Assembly (NCBI GenBank): GCA_966211765.1
Contig: CBIHOV010000006.1
Coordinates: 186,001-250,000 of the forward strand
Length of the DNA stretch: 64,000 nucleotides
Direction: 5' to 3'
DNA from: Paraflavitalea sp966211765
Lineage (GTDB): Bacteria; Bacteroidota; Bacteroidia; Chitinophagales; Chitinophagaceae
How positions within the stretch are numbered: position 1 is the stretch's first letter; the number at the start of each line of letters is the position of its first letter. Of this stretch, positions 19,401 through 26,742 are shown in pieces. Both the position numbers and the translations under genes were made by a program. The notes beneath the pieces were generated by a model. The model was not told where the DNA came from, searched no databases, and worked only from the letters and a program-made list of their open reading frames with translations.

Positions 19401-19498
19401 ATAAAGGCATGGACCCTGAGCAGTCTGTAGATGGTACTACTTATTATCAGTATCCGCAAATGAAAACGATATCTGTAGGACTGCAGGTAGGCTTATAA
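16409..19498 (+). CDS. SusC/RagA-family TonB-linked outer membrane transporter
   Basis: 1029 residues. Signal peptide (MLQKQGLLALILLFSTGLFAQ), CarboxypepD_reg-like domain (RGVILAAENKQPLEGATIAI), a TonB-box-like EEVVAVAYTTVKRSGY, plug domain with the SusC signature (RIRGVGSINASSAPLFVVDG and ATAANLYGSRAANGVIIITTK), then a 22-strand beta barrel ending in MKTISVGLQVGL. It imports glycan or peptide fragments across the outer membrane with the SusD partner encoded next. No glycosidase, peptidase, anti-sigma or regulator gene flanks the pair, so the substrate cannot be inferred. Confidence 0.95.
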   Translation: MLQKQGLLALILLFSTGLFAQTKLIRGVILAAENKQPLEGATIAINKSTRSTITNAQGRFELALPDDKAVLTISFVGRESSQVEVKSGQTDITILLKTDNSTLEEVVAVAYTTVKRSGYPGAVTTISSDKVNNRLTPNVTNALQGLAPGIQTTSANGQPGNGSTIRIRGVGSINASSAPLFVVDGAPYDGDINALDPADIATISILKDATAANLYGSRAANGVIIITTKQGKKGSDVAINATINQGWSSRAVKDYDKLGTDQYFELYWEALRNKALTNGQTAAQAAATASGRVVTDLGINPYGPGFAQPVGLDGKIVAGAKPLWNDNWEDAMLQNAQYTQAQLSFSGGGEKSTYYIGGGYTNNEGAYLASGFKRYNFRSNLTLQAKPWLKVGLNLSGASTSQDYPTSSDSKQTNVVLFGRTIPSFYPIYQRNPDGSYKLDANGQQQFDYGAYRPNAALARYNLIGSLPLNNSRNTNENLSARTYLEASITKALKIKTSFNLDYTNSNSLYYTNPTVGEDAAIGGAVSKSSNRFLAYTFNNIATYDFDVQSAHHISLLAGQEYYKLNTSGLSGSRQKFALPDLYEPVAASQLNDFTGNSDNYAKLSFFGQGQYNYLGKYFFTASVRRDGSSRFSPDSRWGTFWSTGASWRLSEEDFLKSVDWLSALTLKASYGASGNDNLSGYYNYLALYSIKNNLGNGGVITSRLPTPGLKWETNLNLNVGVDYGFLKNRIYGTINYYRRTSKDLLYSRPLAGSTGFTSVSANIGELRNTGVELELNVVPVSNRDWRWTVGINLAHNKNEITSLPQKEIISGTKKLMVGTSVYDFFLREWAGIDPATGNPLWYKTAADGKKETTTTYAQGTQYYSGSALPDVTGGVTSSFSFKEIELSFIFSYAIGGKVLDADYISMLTGAVSPGRNWSTELLNRWTADNKNTNVPRFTTDDLAWTSTSTRFLYDATYARLKQVSLGYNLPASLLSKIGLRSAKVYGLGENLLTFYGHKGMDPEQSVDGTTYYQYPQMKTISVGLQVGL

Positions 19499-19521
19499 TG
19501 TTCACCTCAAAATTATTAATA

Positions 19522-21030
19522 ATGAAAGCATATAGATCATATATATACATCGCAGGACTGGTGCTCGGTTTATCGGCCTGCAACAAGCAATTAGACACTT
19601 CACCGTCCAACGCCGTACCCGAAGATATCGTATTGAAAACTGTTGCTAATCTTAACGCCTTGTCAGAAGGCACCTGGGCCTCGATGATGGATGATTTTTA
19701 CGGTGGCACTTTTGGTAATCCAGGTTATAAGACCATTTCGCTGGTCAGCGATGTGATGGGTAATGACGTAGCCTTGATCACCACCAAATACAGCTTTGCG
19801 CCTGTGTACCGGTTTACGCAAATGAACGATAAGACACAAAGCCGCCTCAACGCTATCTGGAACCAGTTGTACAAGATCATCAACAACAACAATATCATTA
19901 TTGCCAATGTGGATAAGGTAACCGGCGACGCTACGGCCAAGAAGGTATTGAAGGGGCAGGCCCTGGCGCTGCGGGCGAATACCTATCTCACGATCGCTTC
20001 GTTCTACCAGTTCTCTTACCTGAAAGATTCGCTTACCAAAACAGCGCCGATCTATACCACGCCTACGGCAGATACTACACGCGGCAATCCAAAAGCTACC
20101 TTGAAAGAGATCTATACCCTGATCATTTCCGATCTGTTGGAAGCGAAAGGGTTGCTGGACGGTTATCAACGCACGGCTAAATACAAGATCAATGCCGATG
20201 TAGTGAATGGACTGCTGGCACGCGCTTACCTGAATACAGGAAGGTGGATACCAGCGGCAGAAGCAGCCACTGCAGCATTGAAGAATTATCCACTGATGCC
20301 GCCAGCCGATTATAGCAAAGGATTCAATGATGTGAACAATTCAGAATGGATCTGGGGACATCCTGAGATCCCCAGCCAGAGTGATGGCAGCTATAGTCTG
20401 CACTTCCTGGATGTGTCTTCCGCATCCTCTTATTACTATAGCTTCATGGCCGATCCGTTCTTTGGTGATCTTTTTGAAGCGGGTGATATACGCAAAACCC
20501 TTTTCTCCTGGGATGGTAATCCTGGTCGTGAAGGAAACCTGCAATATAAGAAATTCAAGTTCCGTTCAGACCAGACGGGTGACCTGGTATTGATGAGAAG
20601 CGCTGAGGCCCACCTGATCAAAGCGGAAGGCTATGCGCGCGAGAACAATGTGCCGGATGGTGCGGCTGCACTAAATGTATTACGTGCTGCCCGTGGGGCC
20701 ACTGCTTTCAACCCGGTTGGCGCTACCAAAGAACTGCTGATCGACTCGATCCTGATCGAACGCCGGAAAGAATTGTGGGGCGAAGGTTTTGCACTGGCAG
20801 ATCTTATCCGCAACCAGTTGCCTGTCGTCCGTAAACCTTATGTAGACGGCAACGGCAATGACCGGAAGGTTACGATTACTACACCAGAAGGTGTTACCAA
20901 ACAGGTGCCAGCCAGGTATCATACTGCCCTGAAATTTGCCGACGGTACAGCTTTCGTTGCAAACAGTCCCTATTATATTTTCGTGATCCCGCAGGCAGAA
21001 GAACAAAATAATCCCAACCTGTTGAAGTAA
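19522..21030 (+). CDS. SusD/RagB-family nutrient-binding lipoprotein
   Basis: 502 residues. Lipoprotein signal MKAYRSYIYIAGLVLGLSAC with lipobox Cys at about residue 20, TPR-like SusD core (AYLNTGRWIPAAEAATAALK; GQALALRANTYLTIASFYQF) and the C-terminal family motif RRKELWGEGFALADLIR. It caps the SusC barrel on the cell surface and captures ligand. The ATG at 19522 was preferred over 19498, which overlaps the SusC stop and spoils the lipoprotein signal. The start is 23 bases after SusC, so the two are cotranscribed. Confidence 0.93.
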   Translation: MKAYRSYIYIAGLVLGLSACNKQLDTSPSNAVPEDIVLKTVANLNALSEGTWASMMDDFYGGTFGNPGYKTISLVSDVMGNDVALITTKYSFAPVYRFTQMNDKTQSRLNAIWNQLYKIINNNNIIIANVDKVTGDATAKKVLKGQALALRANTYLTIASFYQFSYLKDSLTKTAPIYTTPTADTTRGNPKATLKEIYTLIISDLLEAKGLLDGYQRTAKYKINADVVNGLLARAYLNTGRWIPAAEAATAALKNYPLMPPADYSKGFNDVNNSEWIWGHPEIPSQSDGSYSLHFLDVSSASSYYYSFMADPFFGDLFEAGDIRKTLFSWDGNPGREGNLQYKKFKFRSDQTGDLVLMRSAEAHLIKAEGYARENNVPDGAAALNVLRAARGATAFNPVGATKELLIDSILIERRKELWGEGFALADLIRNQLPVVRKPYVDGNGNDRKVTITTPEGVTKQVPARYHTALKFADGTAFVANSPYYIFVIPQAEEQNNPNLLK

Positions 21031-21071
21031 CAGTTCCATAAATGGTGTAAGTTTTCTTACACAGGATTAAG

Positions 21072-21120
21072 AAAAGCAAACAGCCTTCAAATTCAATGGG
21101 TTTGAAGGCTGTTTGCTTTT
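21072..21120. terminator. Strong bidirectional terminator
   Basis: A perfect 20-base-pair inverted repeat (21072-21091 with 21101-21120), nine-base loop, lying between the convergent SusD and oxidoreductase genes. The outer part of the stem is A/T-rich, giving T-runs on both strands. Confidence 0.85.
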
Positions 21121-21143
21121 GAGGTGTTGTCAAAAGGATATTG

Positions 21144-21878
21144 TTATTCCTGTAATCCCCTCAGGTAGGCGGCATAATCGGCCGCCATCAATGCTTCATC
21201 GGCTTTTCGTTTTGCGGTAAGCTTGTCGCGTACATCAGACCAGATGGTGCCCATGGCATCCACTCTTTTCTTTAATTCATCCAGCGGGATGTCCCTGCAA
21301 TAAACGGGCGTGCCTGGCTGCTGCTTCCAGGATTGCACAATGGTACCCACATCAAAAGGATCAAAGCCTAATTCGTCTACCAGCTTAAACACAATTTCCT
21401 TCGCTTTTTTATTGTCGCCTGAAACAGCCATTGCGATACGGTCTTTATCGCCCCTGGGCCGGCCCAACGCTTCAATACTGGTGGCCAAAATGGAGTTGAA
21501 TACTTTCACTACAGGAACACCCAATTGCTGCTGAACCCACCAGCTTTCAATACCTGTTTGGTCGATGGCCGTTATCGCGCCATCGCGCAGGTTGGGGTAA
21601 TAGTTGCCTGTATCAATGACCACCACATCCTCGGGTAGTTGTCTAAACAGGTCAATGGGAAGGTTGGGTACATTTTTAGTCGGGATGGAGACAATGATCA
21701 CTTGTTTGTGTTGGATGGCTGCTGTTACCGTACCTGCTACCGCTCCGATCTCCTTCGTAAATTCTTGTAAGGATGCAGGTCCACGGGAATTGGCCATCGT
21801 AACATTATGTCCCCCTTTCACAAACTTAGCTGCCAGGCAGCGCCCCATTTCACCGGAGCCTATAATTCCTATATCCAT
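21144..21878 (-). CDS. NADPH-dependent F420 reductase-like oxidoreductase
   Basis: 244 residues. Rossmann fold at the N terminus (MDIGIIGSGEMGRCLAAKFV, then HNVTMANSRGP), with IIVSIPTKNVPNLP and VVVIDTGNYYPNLRDG, then VKVFNSILATSIEALGRP and GFDPFDVGT, as in the F420-dependent NADP reductase family (PF03807). The acceptor is unknown. It is the last gene of an apparent operon SRPBCC-ArsR-oxidoreductase, 16 bases after arsR. It is related to the partial gene at the window start. Confidence 0.85.
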   Translation of the reverse strand: MDIGIIGSGEMGRCLAAKFVKGGHNVTMANSRGPASLQEFTKEIGAVAGTVTAAIQHKQVIIVSIPTKNVPNLPIDLFRQLPEDVVVIDTGNYYPNLRDGAITAIDQTGIESWWVQQQLGVPVVKVFNSILATSIEALGRPRGDKDRIAMAVSGDNKKAKEIVFKLVDELGFDPFDVGTIVQSWKQQPGTPVYCRDIPLDELKKRVDAMGTIWSDVRDKLTAKRKADEALMAADYAAYLRGLQE

Positions 21879-21894
21879 AATTCACCAGGGTTGT

Positions 21895-22224
21895 TTATTT
21901 TTTAGGTGGAGATTTTTTATCCATTATGGATCCTAACTTCTTCAGTTTCGATGTCCAGAAATGATCAAAATAGGAGAGCCAGGCCTGCAATTCCTGAAAG
22001 CCATCTTTTTTAAGGGTACAATACCTTTCCCGGCCAATATCCTCAATAGCAATAAAGCCCGCATTGTACAGTATCTTGATATGCTTTGATACAGCAGGGC
22101 GGCTCATGTCGAAATTGTCTGCCAGGTTGTTGATGGTGAGACTGTCTTCCGAGAGCAGCATCAGCATCTTGCGCCTGCTGGGATCGCCAATTACCTGGAA
22201 TGCATCAAGTGTTGATGGTGCCAT
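21895..22224 (-). CDS. ArsR-family transcriptional regulator
   Basis: 109 residues, a single winged helix-turn-helix: FQVIGDPSRRKMLMLLSE, NNLADNFDMSRPAVSKHIKIL and REGRYCTL-like GRERYCTLKKDG. No Cys-based metal site of classic ArsR/SmtB is seen; this fits the ArsR subgroup paired with SRPBCC (AHSA1) proteins. It overlaps the end of the SRPBCC gene by 20 bases. The two palindromes at 22663-22706 in the operon promoter are its likely operators (inference). Confidence 0.9.
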   Translation of the reverse strand: MAPSTLDAFQVIGDPSRRKMLMLLSEDSLTINNLADNFDMSRPAVSKHIKILYNAGFIAIEDIGRERYCTLKKDGFQELQAWLSYFDHFWTSKLKKLGSIMDKKSPPKK

Positions 22225-22657
22225 GGAATGCAGGATTTAGAAGTAGGAGGATATTGTTGAACTTTTCCACCCAGCCATGCAGGAAGCCGTTGTAAAAGGC
22301 CAGGTTTTCTTGTTTTGCAAAACCGCTGTGTTCCAGGAACAGGTCCGTGCCTTTCTCCGTTGGCCGCAAGGTCCATTCAACGATCGAGTCAAGCGATATC
22401 TCCCCATTGCCGGGGCCACACTTCCAGGAATATGAGATCTTTTTAAAGGGTATTATGGCTAACACTTTGCAATAGCATATACCGTCAAAATCAAGACTCG
22501 GTACGGGGTTGGTCCTGAATTGAAACTCAAGCCCTACAATGGGTTGAAAATCATTTTTCATGAGCCATTGTGCCAGCAATTCAGGTTTTGTAAGGTATTC
22601 CCAAACCGTTTCAACAGGGTGGTCGTAAGAGAACTGGTGTTTAATTATCTTAGTCAT
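22205..22657 (-). CDS. SRPBCC (AHSA1-like) domain protein
   Basis: 150 residues, one helix-grip fold: IKHQFSYDHPVETVWEYLTKPELLAQWLM, then IPFKKISYSWKC and EWTLRPTEKGTDLFLEHSGF, ending GWVEKFNNILLLL. Family members bind hydrophobic ligands. Adjacent SRPBCC and ArsR genes are a common bacterial pair, often proposed to be ligand binder plus regulator. First gene of the operon, 23 bases downstream of the candidate -7 element. Confidence 0.88.
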   Translation of the reverse strand: MTKIIKHQFSYDHPVETVWEYLTKPELLAQWLMKNDFQPIVGLEFQFRTNPVPSLDFDGICYCKVLAIIPFKKISYSWKCGPGNGEISLDSIVEWTLRPTEKGTDLFLEHSGFAKQENLAFYNGFLHGWVEKFNNILLLLNPAFHGTINT

Positions 22658-22662
22658 AATGA

Positions 22663-22678
22663 GTAACTTTAAAGTTAC
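22663..22678. promoter_or_regulatory. Operator O1 (perfect palindrome)
   Basis: GTAACTTTAAAGTTAC, a perfect 16-base palindrome just downstream of the -7 element and only six bases before the SRPBCC start codon, where a bound ArsR dimer would block initiation. Confidence 0.65.
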
Positions 22679-22679
22679 C

Positions 22680-22711
22680 CAAAGCTATAGGTAACTTTTG
22701 AGTTACCCAAA
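22680..22711 (-). promoter_or_regulatory. Promoter of the SRPBCC-ArsR operon
   Basis: On the minus strand: TTTG (22708-22711), exactly 20 bases, then TAGCTTTG (22680-22687). Both elements match the Bacteroidota primary sigma consensus. Confidence 0.75.
22691..22706. promoter_or_regulatory. Operator O2 (imperfect palindrome)
   Basis: GTAACT-N4-AGTTAC, the same arms as O1, 28 bases centre to centre from it, lying in the spacer between the -33 and -7 elements. Likely second ArsR site. Confidence 0.6.
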
Positions 22712-22985
22712 TGTTTTTTATAAATACTGCCTAAAGGCAGCGTTGAGGGTAAGACTCTGTAGGAGTATACTCCATCAATTCGGGAGGCGCGTCAGGGTAA
22801 TTTAAGTCAGTGCCGATACCGCCACGCAAAGTTGTGTATTGGTTCGGCGCCAATACGGAACCCAAAAGCCCGTCCCGCGTTAGCGGGACAGGCATTTGGG
22901 TAAGCACCATCTAAAGGATCAATCCATTAATCCAATCCGGATCGCTTATTTGAACAAGGTAGCTGAAAATCAGCGACCTTGTTTT
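22712..22985. repeat. Hairpin-rich intergenic segment
   Basis: No gene seen. Inverted repeats in order: CTGCC-TAAA-GGCAG (22727-22740), palindrome GGAGTATACTCC (22762-22773), GTATTGG/CCAATAC (22836-22856), and a larger interrupted hairpin 22861-22900 whose core is GTCCCGC-GTTA-GCGGGAC. A terminator-like hairpin (22954-22982) is listed separately. Could be a dispersed palindromic repeat or a non-coding RNA; a genome-wide search would tell. Confidence 0.45.
22954..22982 (-). terminator. Terminator-like hairpin after the small secreted protein
   Basis: Arms ACAAGGT-x-GCTGA and TCAGC-x-ACCTTGT with an AAA loop, immediately after the stop codon at 22986. The T-run lies on the plus-strand side (22982-22987), so on the minus strand it is a hairpin without a clear T-tract. 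Confidence 0.5.
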
Positions 22986-23381
22986 TTAATTATACGTCAC
23001 GGACACTACCGTTGATGGTGAAGCGGTAACGTTAATGCCGTTAAAGGTGTAATAGTATTTATTGTAAGCGGCATAATTACTCAAATTACTAACATACATA
23101 TTGCAAAAAATACTCCCGGTACTGACGGATATATTATAATTGCCAGGAGGCAACGATATACTGGTAGAATTATTTGAGTATATGGTCATATAATAGGTTT
23201 GACCGGTAGACGTGTTGTAGGCCTGTACATAGGCGTCACCAGTTATGGTGTTACTGCCCCATAAAGTAGCATTAAAGACGGCATTAGTTTGCGCTGGTTT
23301 TGCCGCTGGCTTTGTTTGTGCCTGTTGTGCTGAGGTAGCAAGGATAGCGCTACCTAGCAGTAATAACAATAACTTTTTCAT
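22986..23381 (-). CDS. Small secreted hypothetical protein
   Basis: 131 residues. Signal peptide MKKLLLLLLGSAILATSAQQ, an Ala/Pro/Lys/Gln linker, then a beta-rich domain high in Asn, Ser, Thr and Tyr (NATLWGSNTITGDAYVQAYN; SISLPPGNYNISVS; CNMYVSNLSNYAAY). Looks like a small Ig-like or adhesin-type secreted domain; no family recognised. Base composition is more AT-rich than its neighbours. The tiny ORF upstream may share its transcript. Confidence 0.65.
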   Translation of the reverse strand: MKKLLLLLLGSAILATSAQQAQTKPAAKPAQTNAVFNATLWGSNTITGDAYVQAYNTSTGQTYYMTIYSNNSTSISLPPGNYNISVSTGSIFCNMYVSNLSNYAAYNKYYYTFNGINVTASPSTVVSVTYN

Positions 23382-23390
23382 AATTAAGAT

Positions 23391-23567
23391 TTAAAATGTG
23401 AAGAATAAAAAACTATTTTCAAGATAGCATCCTGTACCAGTGGTAGAAACATTGATCTTGTTGTAGACCATGGGCGCCGGGTGGTTGTGCGATGAACTAA
23501 GTATTGTTCCGCCGGCGGCTAATAAATACAATGCCATGCAAATGCTGTTGAGCCAATTGTTATTCAT
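23391..23567 (-). CDS. Possible small peptide with signal-like N terminus
   Basis: 58 residues from the ATG at 23567: MNNNWLNSICMALYLLAAGG followed by a short tail with one Cys. It lies nine bases upstream of the small secreted protein and in the same direction. It could be a real small exported peptide or a leader ORF. No family recognised. Confidence 0.3.
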   Translation of the reverse strand: MNNNWLNSICMALYLLAAGGTILSSSHNHPAPMVYNKINVSTTGTGCYLENSFLFFTF

Positions 23568-23779
23568 AACAAGTTGTGAGATGTAAACTGATTGTGATGG
23601 TGAAAATCTAAAATGGGGACTGTATGGTCCCTGCATGCAAGTGAGGATATGAAGATAGGGCTTTTTTTACTTTCTCCGCAATATCTCTTTCAAAAAAGAC
23701 TATTGGACAAGCCAGCTGTTTTCTGCATACAAAGTATAAGTCTGGCGATGCCCTTCTTTTCAGCAATTATTCACTTTTA

Positions 23780-25978
23780 TTATAATCTTTCCTGCTCTTC
23801 AATGCTGTTGGCCCTGCGGGGTACCAGTTTGCCGCCGATATGGTAGCGAACGGAAAAGCCTACGCGGTGCGCATCGGGGCGGTCGTAGTATTGGTAATTC
23901 GTTGCATCGGATTGTGAAGCGCCCTGCAGCCGGTAGGTACGCAGGAAGTCGGTAAAGTTGAGTTGCAGCGTGAGCTTGTCTTTGAAAAAGGATTTCCTGA
24001 TCCCGGCATCAGCAAAGAACAATTCATCTTTCAGGTAAATACCCCACAACTCACGGGAATAAAAGAAAGCAGCCAGTTCCAGTTTGAATCCACCGGGCAG
24101 TTTCCATTGCTGCTGTAGCTGTATATTGGCAGCCCAGCGTGAGGCCGTGGCATCACCCTTCACTTGCGGAAAAGGGTACATCGAGTAATTCACACCTGCT
24201 GATGCCTGCATGCTCCATATACCGAGGTTGAAGGGGGCAGAGAACAATAGGTCCAATCGCTGCAGGTGGCTGAAATTGGCGGTCTGACTTTTTACTGCCT
24301 GGGCGGCTGAATCAACCGATAATCTTTTGGTCATGTAATTGTCCCGGTACCCATAGGTGGCGGTAAGTATATATTTACGGTGAATGGTCCAGGCGGCTGA
24401 GAGCAGCCAGGCCATTTCCGGCACCAGGGCCGGGTTGCCCGCATAATAGAAGTATTGATCGGTATACCAGCGTACGGGGTTGAGGTCGGCATAGGTGGGC
24501 CGGTTGATACGCCGGCTGAGGGATAGATTGAACTTGTGTTGCTTCAGCTCCTGGTCTATTGATACGCTGGGGAAGAAGCTGGTGTAGGCCCAGCTATTGG
24601 TAAAACCATCCTTCACCGTATAGCCTTTTGCATCGGTATGCTCTACGCGAAGACCAGCCAGTACACTGGCACGCCTTATCTTTTTCGATACAGAGAGATA
24701 AGCCGCGGCTATTTTTTCATTGTACAGGAAGTGATTCGACATAGACTCCGCTTCTTTATAGGACCCACCCATCAGCGAGTCGAACCTGTAATTGTTGTCG
24801 TTGGATACGTACGCATATTTTAAACCCGCTTTTAGTAAGAAAGCCTGGTGAGGCCATTCAAGGTCTGTTTTGGCCGACCGGATAGTGATATAACCCGGCT
24901 GGTGGGAGCGCAATGCATTCTCCTCCGTTACTATGCCGCTTACAGCATCTTTGTTTACGCTCGTCATCAGGGCATCTGACAGGTTGCGGTAACTGATGTA
25001 ATGGATTTCCGTTGTTAACTTCTTGCCTGTAGTGTCAAAGCTCCAGGTATGGGCCAGGTTCAGGGCATTGTAATAATAAGGTTCTACAATATTGTTTTGT
25101 GTTTGAATGATGGAGCGCAATACCTGGTTGTTATCGTATTTCCGGGCGGTAGCCGCTTTGGGCGCCATAAAGTCGTCGAAGTAGCCATGGTAGCTGGCAC
25201 TCAGTTGATGGCGGTCAGTAATACGCCAATCGACCCCTAACCGGTACGTATAAAATTTGATCTTGTAAAGACTTGTATTGGTCCTTTCCAACCTGTAATG
25301 GGTGTTGTTTTCAGTAGCATCATTGCTGCTCTTACTGGTGAGCTGCCTGTTGGGCGTATTGTAATCAAAGGAGGCCAACAAACTCAGGCGATTGGTATTG
25401 ACACTGGCTGTAATATTCTCATTAACCATCCAGGTGCTGGCCCTGGTAATGCCGGAACGAAGATCAATAGCATATCCCCGGCTATTTCTTTTGCGGGTTA
25501 CAATGTTGATGAGACCGGCATTGCCTGCTGCATCAAACTCAGCGGTTGGCGAAGTAATGAGTTCGATCCTTACAATGTTGTCGGCGCCCATGGCTTTCAG
25601 AAAATCAGACAGTTGCTTGCCGGAGAGGTAGTTCATCTTCCCATCGATCAATACATTCACGCCCTCCGTTCCCCGTAGGCTGATATTGTCATCCTGACTG
25701 ATGCTGATACCTGGCATTTTCTTCAGCAGGTCGAAGACAGAGGAGCCGGTAGTGAGGGTGCTATTGGTGAGGTTCATCACGATCCTTCCGTTTTCTACCT
25801 GCAAACCATTCTTAGCGGCAACCACCGTTACCTGCCGGAGGGAAGCGGTGCGTGGGAATACGGCCGTATCTTTCCCATGAGCAGTTTTCGGTTTACCGGA
25901 AATAGTGTCAGGTATCGCTTGTGCCCGTGAAGTAGTGGATACAAGCATGATGAGCAGACAGGTGAGGATAGGTTTCAA
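23780..25978 (-). CDS. TonB-dependent receptor, outer-membrane beta-barrel family (OMP_b-brl_3)
   Basis: 732 residues. Signal peptide (KPILTCLLIMLVSTTSRAQA), a plug-like domain (SVFDLLKKMPGISISQDDNISLRGTEG split over residues 80-106, and NIVRIELITSPTAEFDAAG), then a barrel ending VGFSVRYHIGGKL. The initial CarboxypepD_reg domain usual in this family is shortened or absent. The start is a TTG at 25978: the codon two further upstream is a stop, and the next ATG would cut the signal peptide. Last gene of the long minus-strand operon, 30 bases after the ABC ATPase. Substrate unknown. Confidence 0.85.
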   Translation of the reverse strand: MKPILTCLLIMLVSTTSRAQAIPDTISGKPKTAHGKDTAVFPRTASLRQVTVVAAKNGLQVENGRIVMNLTNSTLTTGSSVFDLLKKMPGISISQDDNISLRGTEGVNVLIDGKMNYLSGKQLSDFLKAMGADNIVRIELITSPTAEFDAAGNAGLINIVTRKRNSRGYAIDLRSGITRASTWMVNENITASVNTNRLSLLASFDYNTPNRQLTSKSSNDATENNTHYRLERTNTSLYKIKFYTYRLGVDWRITDRHQLSASYHGYFDDFMAPKAATARKYDNNQVLRSIIQTQNNIVEPYYYNALNLAHTWSFDTTGKKLTTEIHYISYRNLSDALMTSVNKDAVSGIVTEENALRSHQPGYITIRSAKTDLEWPHQAFLLKAGLKYAYVSNDNNYRFDSLMGGSYKEAESMSNHFLYNEKIAAAYLSVSKKIRRASVLAGLRVEHTDAKGYTVKDGFTNSWAYTSFFPSVSIDQELKQHKFNLSLSRRINRPTYADLNPVRWYTDQYFYYAGNPALVPEMAWLLSAAWTIHRKYILTATYGYRDNYMTKRLSVDSAAQAVKSQTANFSHLQRLDLLFSAPFNLGIWSMQASAGVNYSMYPFPQVKGDATASRWAANIQLQQQWKLPGGFKLELAAFFYSRELWGIYLKDELFFADAGIRKSFFKDKLTLQLNFTDFLRTYRLQGASQSDATNYQYYDRPDAHRVGFSVRYHIGGKLVPRRANSIEEQERL

Positions 25979-26008
25979 TGCTTATCAGTTTAGGTGATGG
26001 ACCTCGCA

Positions 26009-26710
26009 TTAAATGGTTTCGAGGTAAAGCTGTTGCAGTCGCTGCGCATCAATGTCTTTGGCACTGAGTACATGGATCAGTTGCCCCTGCTTCATAATGC
26101 CGATGGTGGTGGCTACATGCACCGCATTGAAAATATCATGGGTGGCCATAAGTATTGCTTTGCCCTGGCTGCCCAACTGCTGCACGATGCCGGTAAACTC
26201 ATTGGTGGCTTTGGGGTCAAGGCCACTGGTTGGCTCGTCCATCAGGATCACATCGGCATCTTTGGCAATGGCAATAGCGATACCCACTTTCTGACGCATA
26301 CCCTTACTGTAAGTACTTACTCTTTTGGTAAGAACTGTTTCTTCCAAACCTGCTTTGCGCAGGAAAGTTTGCAGTTGCTCCCTGCTATACCTGAATCCCG
26401 CCAGGCGGCTGAAGAAGTCGAGGTTTTCCAATGCGGTCAACTGACCATACAGCATCACCACTTCGGGTATATAGGCAATAAACTTTTTGGTTGCGTTACC
26501 GGAAGCTGTGACGGTAACACCATTAATGCTGGCCGTTCCATCACTGGCAGCAATAAAGCCCAGGAAGATATTGAGCGTGGTGGTTTTACCTGCGCCGTTC
26601 TGTCCCAGCAGGCAAAAGATTTCTCCCTTTTCTACAGTTAAGTTGAGGTTATTGAGTGCCGTATGGCCTTTGTATTGCTTGGACAGTTGTAAAGCCTGGA
26701 GTGCGGGCAT
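26009..26710 (-). CDS. ABC transporter ATP-binding protein
   Basis: 233 residues. Walker A GQNGAGKTT (36-44), Q-loop region YIPEVVMLYGQL, ABC signature YSKGMRQ, Walker B VILMDEPTSGLDP and H-loop MATHDIF. The sequence resembles the NosF/CcmA type of ATPase that works with ABC-2 permeases. It should power the two DUF3526 permeases encoded immediately upstream in the operon (32-base gap). Confidence 0.92.
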   Translation of the reverse strand: MPALQALQLSKQYKGHTALNNLNLTVEKGEIFCLLGQNGAGKTTTLNIFLGFIAASDGTASINGVTVTASGNATKKFIAYIPEVVMLYGQLTALENLDFFSRLAGFRYSREQLQTFLRKAGLEETVLTKRVSTYSKGMRQKVGIAIAIAKDADVILMDEPTSGLDPKATNEFTGIVQQLGSQGKAILMATHDIFNAVHVATTIGIMKQGQLIHVLSAKDIDAQRLQQLYLETI

Positions 26711-26742
26711 ATATACGTTTTTATTAGTTGATCATTGGTTGA

